Made by a program: the position numbers and the translations under genes
Notes under the pieces: model-generated
What the model was told of the DNA's origin: nothing
What the model saw: only the letters and a program-made list of their open reading frames with translations
Databases searched by the model: none
Shown here: positions 17,465 through 28,486 of the stretch, piece by piece
Numbering within the stretch: the stretch's first letter is position 1
Layout: each line of letters opens with the position of its first letter
DNA from: Cesiribacteraceae bacterium YIM B00369
GTDB lineage: Bacteria; Bacteroidota; Bacteroidia; Cytophagales; Cyclobacteriaceae
Assembly: GCA_017948555.1 (NCBI GenBank)
Contig: JAFMYY010000006.1
Span: 1-64,000 of the forward strand
DNA: 64,000 bases
Direction of reading: 5' to 3'

Positions 17465-18482
17465 GGATAAAAGACCAGTTTAACTTCTCTCCGGCAGGTA
17501 AATCCTTTGTAGATTTTCTACCCAAAACTAATGGTAAATCCATTGGAGATATCCCATCTCCCGGCCTTTGCATTACCAGATTCTCCAGGGAAAAGAATTC
17601 TCCGGAATGTATTTCTTTTTTTACATGAATACTTTTTCTTGCAATGTTTCTATTCTTTGCTTCGGATGCACTTGGTTTCTTTTTGCCAGTGCCAGCTAGT
17701 GCTTTTTCTATATTACGAATAGCAGACACCATGGCTTTTAGTTCCTCTGGTTCAAGGGACGCCTTATGGTCCGGGCCTGGCAAGTTCCTGTCTGTAGTGA
17801 AGTGTTTTTCAATTACGAGTGCGCCTAAAGCTACTGCAGCAATAGGAACCTCTATGCCAAGTGTATGATCAGAATAACCTACCTTTACTTTAAATGCATC
17901 ACCAATTGTATTCATCGCTTTAAGATTAACATCCTGCATAGGAGTTGGGTATTCTGTATTGCAATGAAGAACTGTAACATCTGCATTCAGGGCTGCCTCT
18001 TCAATAACCGACAGGGCTGCTTCAATTTCACTTAAGGTTGCCATGCCTGTAGATAGAATTACAGGCTTGCTTTTTTTTGCAATATGCTTTAGGTACGGCA
18101 GGTTTGTAATTTCGCCTGAAGGAATTTTAAATAATTCAATACCTAGCTGGTCCAGGAAATCAACGCTTTCTTCATCAAATCCGGTTGATAAAAACTTAAT
18201 TCCCTTTGAGTTTGAATACTGAAGCAGTTCATGATGCTGTTCTTCACTTAGCTCCAGTTTCTTTAGCATATTGTATTGAGACTGGTCTCCATCATTTAAA
18301 TTCTTTGCCTGGTAATCGGCCTTTTTTGCGTCTTTGCTTACTAGTTTATCTGCCTTGAAGGTTTGGAACTTTACAAAGTCAGCTCCTGCTTCAGCAGCCA
18401 CATCAATTAATTGTTTGGCAAGATTTATATCGCCATTGTGGTTGACACCAGCTTCTGCAATAATCAGGGTTTTATTTTTCAT
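17457..18482 (-). CDS. legI: Legionaminic/neuraminic acid synthase
   Basis: This 341-residue synthase condenses phosphoenolpyruvate with a mannosamine-type sugar to form a nine-carbon acid. The TIM barrel opens with IAEAGVNHNGDINLA and FVKFQTFKADKLV, and contains GYSDHTLG and a late EKHFTTDRNLPGPDH motif. Residues about 280-341 are the antifreeze-like SAF domain (RKSIHVKKEIHSGE). Length matches NeuB/LegI. Neighbouring legB, legC and legG make 2,4-diacetamido-trideoxymannose the likely substrate. It overlaps the acetyltransferase gene by 11 bases. Confidence 0.92.
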   Translation of the reverse strand: MKNKTLIIAEAGVNHNGDINLAKQLIDVAAEAGADFVKFQTFKADKLVSKDAKKADYQAKNLNDGDQSQYNMLKKLELSEEQHHELLQYSNSKGIKFLSTGFDEESVDFLDQLGIELFKIPSGEITNLPYLKHIAKKSKPVILSTGMATLSEIEAALSVIEEAALNADVTVLHCNTEYPTPMQDVNLKAMNTIGDAFKVKVGYSDHTLGIEVPIAAVALGALVIEKHFTTDRNLPGPDHKASLEPEELKAMVSAIRNIEKALAGTGKKKPSASEAKNRNIARKSIHVKKEIHSGEFFSLENLVMQRPGDGISPMDLPLVLGRKSTKDLPAGEKLNWSFIHD

Positions 18483-19110
18483 TTTTATCTAACTTTTTTC
18501 CTGGATTACCTACCCACATTTCATTATCCGGAATATCTTTTATAATTACAGAGCCAGCTCCGATTGTCACATTTTTCCCAATCGTTATTCCTTCTTTGAT
18601 CACAGCATTTGCTCCAACAAAAGAACTTTCCCCTATAAGCACATTCCCCGCTAAAACAGCTCCCGGAGCGATGTGGGCAAAATCTTTAATGATACATTCG
18701 TGTTCAACTATTGAGCCTGTGTTTAGGATTACTCCTCTTCCTACATTTGCTAATGCATTTACCCTACATCCCGGGGCAGCAAGTGTTCCTTCTCCAACAG
18801 ATGAAAATTCCGAAATAAATGAGCCTGGATGTGCAGCCACCAAAGTTTGGAACCCGCTCCCAAGCATGGTTTTAATTATTTTTGATCTAATTCTGTTGTT
18901 ACCAACACAGGCAAAAAAGAAGGTATCCTTTTCTTTTAGTATTTCTAAATTTTTTTCATCCTCTTCCTGTCCAATGTAAGGAAGGTTAAAAGGATTGCTT
19001 TCTTTCTTTTTCTGTTCAAAATAACCAAGCAGGTTTATTCCCAATGAAAGTAAGGTGTCAGCGACTACAAAAGCATGGCCTGAATAGCCTATAAGAGCAA
19101 CTCTTTTCAT
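18472..19110 (-). CDS. NeuD/PglD-family sugar acetyltransferase (LegH role)
   Basis: This is a 212-residue acyltransferase. The N-terminal Rossmann-like part begins RVALIGYSGHAFVVADTL, and from about residue 95 it has left-handed beta-helix hexapeptide repeats (IIKDFAHIAPGAVLAGNVLIGE). The family acetylates amino groups of nucleotide-linked 4-amino sugars (PglD) or hydroxyls of sialic acid (NeuD). Lying between legC and legI, it most likely carries out the N-acetylation step that LegH performs elsewhere. It overlaps legC by 4 bases. Confidence 0.82.
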   Translation of the reverse strand: MKRVALIGYSGHAFVVADTLLSLGINLLGYFEQKKKESNPFNLPYIGQEEDEKNLEILKEKDTFFFACVGNNRIRSKIIKTMLGSGFQTLVAAHPGSFISEFSSVGEGTLAAPGCRVNALANVGRGVILNTGSIVEHECIIKDFAHIAPGAVLAGNVLIGESSFVGANAVIKEGITIGKNVTIGAGSVIIKDIPDNEMWVGNPGKKLDKNEK

Positions 19111-20258
19111 TTCTTGTTTCTTACGCTGCTGGGGATATTAACCAGCCGGTCTTCTATGTCCTGGCTTACTTCAAGCCCATCTTGTTGAGCGGTAGAAAAC
19201 ATTGGTAATTTACTCATTAAGGTCCATGCTGGGCGCGTCATTACTTTTTTATCATTTGTATAGGATAAGAACAGGTCTCTTTCTTTTCGATCAGACAGAA
19301 GAAGGACGTTAAGCCAATAATTCGACCTAACACCTTGTGTTTCTTCCATAAATTCGAAACCTTCCTTATTGAAAAAGCCAGAATAGTTTGAGGCCAGCTC
19401 TCTTTTGTTTTCTACAAAAGAAGAAAGTTGTTCTAACTGAGCACAGGCAAATGCAGCATTGAGGTTAGGCATTCTATAGTTATATCCAATATGATCATGG
19501 GTAAACTCCCAGACATGAGGAACTTTAGCCTGAGTGGTTAAATGTTTTGCTAACTTTGCCAACTCTTCGTTATTGGTAACTATTGCGCCACCACCACCGC
19601 AGGTAACTGTTTTATTGCCGTTGAAGCTAAAAACTCCTGCCAGTCCAAAGCTCCCTGTATGTTGGTCTTTATAATAGCTTCCCAAGGATTCTGCTGCATC
19701 TTCAACTACTGGAATTTTCCATTGACTACATATTTCGACGATCCGGTCTATTTCACAGGGAAATCCAAAACTGTGCATTGGAACGCAGGCAGCAATTCTT
19801 TTTCCAGTCGCCTTGTTTATAGCAGCTCCGTTTTTAAGGGTGGCATTTTTCTCCAGGAATGACTGTAACTTATCTGCGCACATTCCAAGTGTTAAAGGAT
19901 CAATATCAATAAACGCTGGGGTAGCACCTAAATAACTTATGGCGTTTGCAGTAGCAATGAAAGTAAAAGCCTGTGTCAATACTTCATCTTCCTTTTTAAC
20001 ACCTGCCACCAATAAGGCCATATGAAGTGCAGATGTTCCGTTTACTGTTGCTACTGCATACCGGGTCCCTGCTATGGAAGCCATCATTTCCTCAAAACGA
20101 TTTACATAGGCGCCAACTGAAGAAACGAAAGTAGAGTCAATGGCATCCAGTATATATTTTCGCTCATTTCCTATGAATAAAGGTTCGTGCAAAGGAATGA
20201 AACCTTTCTCCGGAAATTGGGATCTAATGAAATCTACTGCTTTTTGAAACTTTTCCAT
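19107..20258 (-). CDS. legC: LegC-type sugar aminotransferase
   Basis: This 383-residue, PLP-dependent DegT/DnrJ/EryC1/StrS aminotransferase would add the C4 amino group to a 4-keto-6-deoxy sugar nucleotide. The Schiff-base lysine is near residue 216 in FSFNGNKTVTCGGGG, and VPVVEDAAESLGSYY contains the PLP-binding aspartate. The N-terminus FIPLHEPLFIGNERKYI matches LegC-type proteins. It is 62 bases downstream of legB. The second aminotransferase in the locus (22893-24020) has a different motif set, consistent with two different sugars. Confidence 0.88.
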   Translation of the reverse strand: MEKFQKAVDFIRSQFPEKGFIPLHEPLFIGNERKYILDAIDSTFVSSVGAYVNRFEEMMASIAGTRYAVATVNGTSALHMALLVAGVKKEDEVLTQAFTFIATANAISYLGATPAFIDIDPLTLGMCADKLQSFLEKNATLKNGAAINKATGKRIAACVPMHSFGFPCEIDRIVEICSQWKIPVVEDAAESLGSYYKDQHTGSFGLAGVFSFNGNKTVTCGGGGAIVTNNEELAKLAKHLTTQAKVPHVWEFTHDHIGYNYRMPNLNAAFACAQLEQLSSFVENKRELASNYSGFFNKEGFEFMEETQGVRSNYWLNVLLLSDRKERDLFLSYTNDKKVMTRPAWTLMSKLPMFSTAQQDGLEVSQDIEDRLVNIPSSVRNKK

Positions 20259-20320
20259 AAATAAAAATATCCGTCAAACCAACATTACCGAATTGCAGGT
20301 AAACATGAGGACGTGCGAAT

Positions 20321-22290
<1,970 letters not shown>

Positions 22291-22302
22291 TTAATTATGC
22301 TG

Positions 22303-22887
22303 TTAAATTTTAGTTACTTTTCCTTCGTGTATCATGTATTTTTCTCCGCTTTCCGGGCAGGTGGCGCTTCCTTTTGTGTTAAATTCAAGTCGATGGCCCC
22401 ACTCACTTACCCATCCGATTTGCTTTGCCGGATTTCCCACAACCAGCGCATATGCCGGTATGGTTTTAGTAACCACTGCTCCGGCGCCAATAAAGGCAAA
22501 TTCTTCTATATTATGGCCACACACTATTGTAGCGTTTGCCCCAATAGATGCACCTTTTTTAACAACTGTTTTACGGTAATCACCACGGCGATTTATGGCG
22601 CTCCTGGGATTAATTACATTCGTAAATACCATAGAGGGTCCCAGAAATACATCGTCCTCACATATGACACCCGAATAGATGGAAACGTTGTTTTGTACCT
22701 TCACATTATTTCCCAGTACCACTTCCGGCGATACTACTACATTCTGCCCTATATTACAGTTTTTTCCAATTATGCAGTCAGTCATAATATGGGAGAAGTG
22801 CCATATTTTAGTGCCTTCCCCTATAGTACAGCCTTCATCAATGACGGCAGTTTCGTGGCTGAAGTAACTTTTTTCCGTCTGTGGCAT
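22303..22887 (-). CDS. wbpD: UDP-GlcNAc3NA N-acetyltransferase, WbpD type
   Basis: This 194-residue left-handed beta-helix acetyltransferase would acetylate the C3 amino group after WbpE. Hexapeptide repeats run from about residue 15 to 150 (CTIGEGTKIWHFSHI; ITGADCTIG-like repeats; GHNIEEFAFIGAGAVV). The C-terminal part has a WVSEWGHRL motif and ends in a short charged tail. It starts 5 bases after the end of wbpE. The expected product is UDP-2,3-diacetamido-2,3-dideoxyglucuronic acid. Confidence 0.88.
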   Translation of the reverse strand: MPQTEKSYFSHETAVIDEGCTIGEGTKIWHFSHIMTDCIIGKNCNIGQNVVVSPEVVLGNNVKVQNNVSIYSGVICEDDVFLGPSMVFTNVINPRSAINRRGDYRKTVVKKGASIGANATIVCGHNIEEFAFIGAGAVVTKTIPAYALVVGNPAKQIGWVSEWGHRLEFNTKGSATCPESGEKYMIHEGKVTKI

Positions 22888-22892
22888 ATGTT

Positions 22893-24020
22893 TCAGGCAA
22901 AGAAAGATTTAACTGTATTCGTGATATACTCTAACTGCTCCCCCGTTAATTCAGTATGCATAGGTAAGGAAAGCACTTCCTCACTTAGTTTTTCCGAAAC
23001 AGGGAAATCCCCAGCTTTGGAGCCCCAGTGAAGGTAGGCTTTTTGAAGATTTAAAGGTACAGGATAATAGATCATACTGGGAATCTTATGCCTTAAAAGA
23101 TACTCCTTAAGTTCATCTCTTCTGCCATATTTTACTTTGAGGGTATACTGATGGAAAACATGAGTTGAGTTCGGGTTCCTGTAAGGAATTTCTATACCTT
23201 CAAGTCCGTAAAAAGAGTTGTCGTAATATTGAGCAGCCTGCTGCCGGTTTCCTGTGTAATTATTTAATTCGCGAAGCTTTATCCGAAGGACTGCCGCTTG
23301 TAGGGTGTCAAGGCGGGAGTTGACACCTACAATATCATGATGATATTTAACTTTCTGGCCATGATTGGCAATCATCTGTAGTTTTTCAGCTAACTCACCA
23401 TTATTGGTAAATATAGCTCCTCCGTCGCCAAAACAACCCAGGTTTTTGCTTGGGAAGAAAGATGTGGTGCCAATATCTCCCATAGTGCCGGCTTTAGCAA
23501 CAGTGCCATTTTTAAAAGTGTAATCCGCAGCTATAGCTTGTGCGGTATCTTCTATTACATACAGCTTATTAAGCTTTGCAAACTTTAAAATTGTTTCCAT
23601 ATCTGCACATTGCCCGTAAAGGTGTACGGGTACAATTGCTTTTGTGCGGGAGGAGAGTTTTTGTTCAAGCTGGTCAGTTGCCAGATTAAAAGTATCAGGT
23701 TCTACATCAATAAATACAGGCTTAAGACCAAGTAAGGCAATGACTTCTGCTGTGGCGACATATGTAAATGCTGGTACAATTACCTCATCTCCTGGTTTCA
23801 GGTCGAGCGCCATCATGGCAATTTGCAAAGCATCTGTTCCATTTGCGCATGGGACTACATGTCCGGCTTTACAGTATGCTGCGAGTTCTTTTGCGAATGA
23901 TTTAACTTCCGGACCGTTGATGTATGCAGTATCCTTGACTGCTGCTATAACGGCCTCATTAATTTTACCCTCGATTTGCTGGTACTGTCCCAGTAAATCA
24001 ACCATTTGAATATTGTCCAT
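22893..24020 (-). CDS. wbpE: UDP-3-keto-GlcNAcA aminotransferase, WbpE/PorR type
   Basis: This is a 375-residue DegT/DnrJ/EryC1/StrS aminotransferase. The Schiff-base lysine is near residue 190 in TSFFPSKNLGCFGDGG, and VIEDTAQAIAADY holds the PLP-contacting aspartate. It begins MDNIQMVDLLGQYQQIEGKI, close to WbpE/WlbC. It would aminate C3 of the keto-uronic acid made by the WlbA/WbpB homologue. In Porphyromonas the homologue PorR is needed for A-LPS, the anchor of T9SS cargo proteins, which is relevant given the cargo gene in this locus. Confidence 0.9.
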   Translation of the reverse strand: MDNIQMVDLLGQYQQIEGKINEAVIAAVKDTAYINGPEVKSFAKELAAYCKAGHVVPCANGTDALQIAMMALDLKPGDEVIVPAFTYVATAEVIALLGLKPVFIDVEPDTFNLATDQLEQKLSSRTKAIVPVHLYGQCADMETILKFAKLNKLYVIEDTAQAIAADYTFKNGTVAKAGTMGDIGTTSFFPSKNLGCFGDGGAIFTNNGELAEKLQMIANHGQKVKYHHDIVGVNSRLDTLQAAVLRIKLRELNNYTGNRQQAAQYYDNSFYGLEGIEIPYRNPNSTHVFHQYTLKVKYGRRDELKEYLLRHKIPSMIYYPVPLNLQKAYLHWGSKAGDFPVSEKLSEEVLSLPMHTELTGEQLEYITNTVKSFFA

Positions 24021-24148
24021 TGATTATTACTTACGCTGCAAATATACTTTTCCAGATAAATACATTGCGAATTATAAGGTAAATTAATTCCTTGAGAATC
24101 AGTCTATTTTTAAGATATTCTTACACGATGGTTTTGCTAATCAGTCAG

Positions 24149-25147
24149 TTACGTGTTCTTCAAATACCAATTGATTGTTCTCTTCAGGCCCTCTTCTATA
24201 TTGTACTGTGGCTGGTATCCTAAGACTTTCCGTGCTTTTTCGATACTTGCAAGGGAGTGTTTTATGTCGCCGGTTCTTTCCGGACCAAATTGTATGGAGA
24301 TGCTGTTGCTTTGGGGTAACAGAGGAACAAGGTTCTGAGTAATAATATCAACCAGTTGTATAAGTGTTGTGGCTTCTCCGTAGGCTACATTAAAAATTTC
24401 ATTGTCTGCATCCGGGGTGTTTGCAGAGGCAGCCAGTAAATTAGCCTGTACTGCATTTTGTACATAAGTAAAATCCCTTGAGTGGGTGCCGTCTCCGTTA
24501 ATCCGGGGGGATTCTCCTTTGATGACGGAGGTAATGAAGCGGGGGATAACGGCTGCATAGGCCCCATTCGGATCCTGCCGTTCTCCAAAAACATTGAAAT
24601 ATCGTAAACCAATTGTTTTAAGGTCATACACATCTCCGAATACCCGGGCATACAGCTCATTTACATATTTGCTTACCGCATAGGGGGATAGTGGTTGCCC
24701 AATAATGTCTTCTGTTTTAGGTAAAGCCGAGTGATTGCCGTAGGTAGAGGAGCTTGCTGCATAAACAAATCGTTTTACTCCCTCATCTTTTGCGGCGGTA
24801 AGCATGTTTACAAAGCCTCCCACATTCACCTCATTAGTTGTTACAGGATCGTCAACAGACCGTGGAACTGATCCTAAAGCTGCCTGGTGAAATACATATT
24901 TTGCCCCTTTAACAGCTTTCCTGCATACTTCCGGTTCACGAATGTCGCCATTTATAAAGGTAAAACGTGGAGACTTTTTGGCTTCGGTTAAATTTCTCTG
25001 ATTTCCGGTTGATAAATTATCGAGGCACACAACTTCATTGCCTCCTTCGAGCAGTTTGTCAATAAGGTGAGAGCCAATAAAACCTGCTCCTCCGGTTACC
25101 AGAACCTTTTGATTTTGTATGAGGTGATTAAATTGTATTTCAGGCAA
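24149..25147 (-). CDS. wbpP: UDP-GlcNAc/GlcNAcA 4-epimerase, WbpP/TviC type
   Basis: This is a 332-residue extended SDR epimerase. The motif VTGGAGFIGSHLIDKL is at residues 17-32, and SPYAVSKYVNE near 152 carries the catalytic tyrosine and lysine. FNVFGERQDPNGAYAAVIP is typical of WbpP/TviC C4 epimerases acting on UDP-GlcNAc or its uronic acid. It is the first gene of the minus-strand glycan locus, with a 202-base divergent spacer to the Wzz-like gene that should contain both promoters. Confidence 0.85.
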   Translation of the reverse strand: MPEIQFNHLIQNQKVLVTGGAGFIGSHLIDKLLEGGNEVVCLDNLSTGNQRNLTEAKKSPRFTFINGDIREPEVCRKAVKGAKYVFHQAALGSVPRSVDDPVTTNEVNVGGFVNMLTAAKDEGVKRFVYAASSSTYGNHSALPKTEDIIGQPLSPYAVSKYVNELYARVFGDVYDLKTIGLRYFNVFGERQDPNGAYAAVIPRFITSVIKGESPRINGDGTHSRDFTYVQNAVQANLLAASANTPDADNEIFNVAYGEATTLIQLVDIITQNLVPLLPQSNSISIQFGPERTGDIKHSLASIEKARKVLGYQPQYNIEEGLKRTINWYLKNT

Positions 25148-25349
25148 AATGTATGTAAAGTTATAATCTATACTTCCTTATTAGCAGATAGCTTGTGTGA
25201 AAATTATAGTTGTTTTTGAACGGGAAACTTACACAAATAGCTATCAAAAAGGTATGAACCTTTCAGTTTTGCAAAGATAATAAATAAGCTTAGTTATTAT
25301 CTGTCTTATAATATTTTATACATTTGCCACTCAAAATAATTAATGGTAC

Positions 25350-26399
25350 ATGAGCAGTTACAGTAATCATGGGCAGCCAAATCACGGGCAGTCTGATGAG
25401 GTCGACCTCAGGGAGGTTTTTGCTTCAATAGGTCGTTTCTTTGCCTCAATAGGAAAGGGCATAGTGAAATTTATTCTTGTATTAAGAAAGGTAACAGTTA
25501 AGTTTCTTGTTCTTATACTGGCTCTCCTGGTTCTGGGAGGAGTGGCAGGTTTCTTTCTTTACCAGAAGGGGGAGCAATACTACAGGGCCCAGATGGTTAT
25601 TGATTCTAAGTTTTATTCTTTTGAGCTAATGGAATCTGTAATCAACAGTTTAGACGAACAGGCACGGGTAAATGCTTATCGGAGTCTTTCGGCAGAGTTA
25701 GGCATGGCAGAGGAGGAAGTGTCAAAATTACGTGGCATTAGTATAGAGCCATTAATGCCGGTGGAAGAAAGAACCCAAATGCTGTCTTATATGAGGATGA
25801 TCAGGGAAAGGGCCGGGGCCTTTACTGAGGAGCAGATGGACTCTATACAGAACAGGCTTATGATGAATGCGTCCCAGTTTTTTATCACTGCAGAGGTGTA
25901 TAATAATGCCATTTTAAATGATCTTGAAAAAGGGTTGGTATTGCATCTTGCCTCTAAAGAGTATGTAACCAGGCGGGCAAAAGTTGAAAAGGAGAACCTG
26001 CAAATGCTTAAGAGTAGCATTGAGGAGGATGAGCAGAAGCTGGCCAGGCTGAAATCTTCAATAGCAGAGAATTACTCTGAAAATATGCGGAGCGGTCCTA
26101 ATAATCTCTTTCTGGGAACTGATGGCGACAGAGCGACGAAAAATATTTTTGAACAAAGTGTTGATTTATATACAAAGAAAGCCAGGATTAACCGTGACCT
26201 GCTTCTTAACAGGGAGGTGGAAATAGTGAGTAGTTTCACTCCTCTGGAAAGGCCGGCTAATGAATCAGTAATTGAGATGATTATTATCTGGGCGCTTATT
26301 GGCGTGGGGGCAGCTTATCTGATTATCCTTTTAATAGGAATCAACAAAGCCCTGAACAGGTTTGAAGAAAGAGAAAAGACGGAAAAACAAGCTGTTTGA
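25350..26399 (+). CDS. Wzz-like chain-length determinant family protein
   Basis: This is a 349-residue inner-membrane protein with the topology of polysaccharide co-polymerases: a cytoplasmic N-terminus, one membrane segment at about 50-71, a long periplasmic helical region and a second segment at about 309-330. No tyrosine kinase domain is attached. The periplasmic part has charged coiled-coil stretches (KENLQMLKSSIEEDEQKLARL). It faces the glycan locus across a short divergent spacer, so control of O-antigen or capsule chain length is the likely role. Sequence identity to classic Wzz is low. TACATTTG at 25319-25326 resembles a Bacteroidota -7 element, but no -33 match was seen. Confidence 0.7.
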   Translation: MSSYSNHGQPNHGQSDEVDLREVFASIGRFFASIGKGIVKFILVLRKVTVKFLVLILALLVLGGVAGFFLYQKGEQYYRAQMVIDSKFYSFELMESVINSLDEQARVNAYRSLSAELGMAEEEVSKLRGISIEPLMPVEERTQMLSYMRMIRERAGAFTEEQMDSIQNRLMMNASQFFITAEVYNNAILNDLEKGLVLHLASKEYVTRRAKVEKENLQMLKSSIEEDEQKLARLKSSIAENYSENMRSGPNNLFLGTDGDRATKNIFEQSVDLYTKKARINRDLLLNREVEIVSSFTPLERPANESVIEMIIIWALIGVGAAYLIILLIGINKALNRFEEREKTEKQAV

Positions 26400-26420
26400 G
26401 GAATAGTGGAAAAAAAAGAT

Positions 26421-26458
26421 AAAGCCTTTGGTCAGAAATGACCAGGGGCTTTCTTTTT
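26421..26458 (+). terminator. Strong rho-independent terminator
   Basis: A fully paired 14-base stem (AAAGCCTTTGGTCA with TGACCAGGGGCTTT, two G-U pairs) encloses a GAAA tetraloop and is followed by CTTTTT. It ends the Wzz-like gene and isolates it from the ccm genes. Confidence 0.9.
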
Positions 26459-26468
26459 ATCATCAGAG

Positions 26469-26500
26469 TTGTATTATGAAAGCTTTGGGTCGTATCTTTG
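26469..26500 (+). promoter_or_regulatory. Candidate Bacteroidota promoter for ccm genes
   Basis: TTG at 26469-26471 and TATCTTTG at 26493-26500 are 21 bases apart. This fits the primary sigma consensus of the phylum (TTTG, 19-21 bases, TAnnTTTG). It lies just after the terminator and about 145 bases before the ccmB start. There is no experimental support. Confidence 0.4.
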
Positions 26501-26646
26501 TCGCGCCTTTGATATGGAAATAAAAGAGCTTTCTTCTGCGGTTAAAATATGTGCGGTTAATTGTATTTACCCGGGGAGGAGATGAAGTAAATAATAGTGG
26601 ATAATCACAGGCTTCTTATGTGGTTCAGGCGTGTAAAAGTAAAGAA

Positions 26647-27324
26647 ATGAAAAGCGGCCTTCTGAAAGAAGTACAAATTCTGCTGAAAAAGGAAGTTGTT
26701 CTTGAGTGGCGGCAGCGTTATGCCTTCAATGGAATGCTGTTGTATGTGGGCAGCAGTGTAATTGTGTGCTATATGAGCTTTGGTATCCGCTCGGGAGCCC
26801 TGCAGCCGGTGAGCTGGAATGCCCTGTTCTGGATTATTATGCTTTTTACCGCTGTAAATGCGGTTGCCAAGAGTTTTATGCAGGAGCGGGAGGGGCGGCA
26901 GTTGTATTTATATACACTGGCCTCTCCGCAGGGAATTATCCTTGCAAAAATCTTGTATAATGCTTTATTGATGATGGTGCTTACCGGCGTTGGCTTGTTG
27001 TTTTATGCGGTGGTGCTCGGGAATCCTTTGCAGGATGTGGCCTTATTTCTTCTTGCAATAGTGCTTGCCTCATTTAGCTTTTCCACCACCTTTACTTTAA
27101 TCTCCGGAATTGCATCAAAGGCAGGAAACAGCAGTGTGTTAATGGCTATACTGGGCTTTCCTGTTATTTTGCCAACGCTCCTGATGGTTATCAGGATGGC
27201 TAAGAATGCAATTGACGGGCTGGACCGGAGTGCAAGCACGGATGAACTGATTACCCTGCTCGCTATAAATGTAATTGTTACGAGTGTTTCATATATGTTA
27301 TTTCCTTATTTATGGAGGAGCTGA
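26647..27324 (+). CDS. ccmB: Heme exporter membrane protein CcmB
   Basis: This protein of about 225 residues has six predicted membrane segments and is the CcmB permease of cytochrome c maturation System I. It begins MKSGLLKEVQILLKKEVVLEWRQR, the usual CcmB N-terminus; a start at 26620 would add nine residues of unlike composition. The FMQEREGRQLYLYTLASP loop is a family hallmark. CcmB works with the ATPase CcmA and with CcmC to load heme onto CcmE. CcmA is not in this window. The end overlaps ccmC by 13 bases. Confidence 0.9.
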   Translation: MKSGLLKEVQILLKKEVVLEWRQRYAFNGMLLYVGSSVIVCYMSFGIRSGALQPVSWNALFWIIMLFTAVNAVAKSFMQEREGRQLYLYTLASPQGIILAKILYNALLMMVLTGVGLLFYAVVLGNPLQDVALFLLAIVLASFSFSTTFTLISGIASKAGNSSVLMAILGFPVILPTLLMVIRMAKNAIDGLDRSASTDELITLLAINVIVTSVSYMLFPYLWRS

Positions 27325-27998
27325 TTATAAAAAAGAACTGGTGGAAAGCCCTGGCCATTGCTTTGCTGGGCTACACTTTGGTGGGAGGGCTCCTGATGGA
27401 AGTGCCCCGCCTTGCCATCCTGAATGAAACTATCCGTGCGCTGTATTTTCATGTTCCTATGTGGTTCGGAATGATTATGCTGCTGCTGGTTTCAGTAGTA
27501 TATTCAATCAAGTACCTGAACAGCGGTAAGCCGGGGCACGATACTGTTGCTGTGGAATTTGCTTATGCCGGCATTTTGTTTGGTGTGCTGGGAATAGTTA
27601 CCGGAATGGTATGGGCTAAATTTACCTGGGGCGATTACTGGAGTAACGATCCCAAGCAAAACGCAGCAGCTATTGGCCTGCTGATCTATTTTGCCTATAT
27701 AGTCCTGCGGAATTCCCTTGAAGATGAGCAGCAGAAGGCCAGGATCAGCGCAGTCTATAATATCTTTGCCTTTGCCGCACTGATACCCCTTCTTTTTATT
27801 CTTCCCCGGTTAACAGATTCGCTGCACCCCGGTAACGGAGGTAATCCCGGGTTTAATGCTTACGACATGGACAGTAATTTAAGAATGGTTTTTTACCCTG
27901 CGGTAGCAGGATGGACGCTTCTGGGGGTGTGGCTGGCAAGCATCCGGATCAGAATCAGGAATATTGAAAGGATACAGGAAGACAGGGTGATGGGCTAA
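27312..27998 (+). CDS. ccmC: Heme-handling protein CcmC/CcsA family
   Basis: This 228-residue protein has six membrane segments. The tryptophan-rich WWD-type motif WAKFTWGDYWSNDPKQNA is near residue 103. Conserved histidines flank it, one in YFHVPMWFGM and one in DSLHPGNGGNPGF, as expected for periplasmic heme ligation. CcmC passes heme to CcmE. The WWD loop has SNDPKQNA where proteobacterial CcmC has WDARLT-like sequence, a variant common in this phylum. It is translationally coupled to ccmB. Confidence 0.9.
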   Translation: MEELIIKKNWWKALAIALLGYTLVGGLLMEVPRLAILNETIRALYFHVPMWFGMIMLLLVSVVYSIKYLNSGKPGHDTVAVEFAYAGILFGVLGIVTGMVWAKFTWGDYWSNDPKQNAAAIGLLIYFAYIVLRNSLEDEQQKARISAVYNIFAFAALIPLLFILPRLTDSLHPGNGGNPGFNAYDMDSNLRMVFYPAVAGWTLLGVWLASIRIRIRNIERIQEDRVMG

Positions 27999-28138
27999 TG
28001 TGCTGGGAAAGAATATTTTATCCTTACATCATGACCAATATCATTTTATTTCATCAATCATCTGCCGATATTTGCAGGCAGTTGGTATGTCCTGACTGAA
28101 TTGTAACTTATGCTGACTACTAAAATTAAATTATACTA

Positions 28139-28408
28139 ATGAAAAAATATCTTTTCATTTTGCTGATGGGCCTGTCCTTAAGCCTTGCCGCTCAGGATAA
28201 AATACCTGTTACAGAGGAAGATTATGGAAACTCCCGGGTGGAAATGGCTGATGCAATGCGTGCTGAAGGAAAAATTTATGTTGTGGTAGCTGTATTGGTA
28301 ACTATTTTTGCAGGGGTGATTTTGTATGCAGTCAGAATAGACCAGAAGGTAAGCCGCCTTGAGAAGGAAATTTTAACCGACGGAACTGAGGTAAAAAAGC
28401 ATGCCTGA
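28139..28408 (+). CDS. Small membrane protein, CcmD-like
   Basis: This 89-residue protein has an N-terminal signal or anchor (KKYLFILLMGLSLSLAAQ), a short acidic stretch, one central membrane segment (IYVVVAVLVTIFAGVILYAV) and a charged C-terminal helix (IDQKVSRLEKEIL). Position between ccmC and ccmE and the single helix followed by charged residues match CcmD, which in System I helps release holo-CcmE from CcmABC. The presumed extra signal peptide is unlike proteobacterial CcmD, so the assignment is by context. Confidence 0.65.
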   Translation: MKKYLFILLMGLSLSLAAQDKIPVTEEDYGNSRVEMADAMRAEGKIYVVVAVLVTIFAGVILYAVRIDQKVSRLEKEILTDGTEVKKHA

Positions 28409-28486
28409 ACGAAATTTTAATCGCTGTGCATGTGTTAAATTTGTAATACAAAACGTTCTCTTAATCCGTTTCAGAACAAATAAGTC

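Noticed and set aside
14607-18482. Sialic-acid (NeuABC) pathway
   Set aside because: The upstream LegB- and LegC-type genes and the PtmE-like gene fit legionaminic acid better, although the later enzymes alone could not decide.
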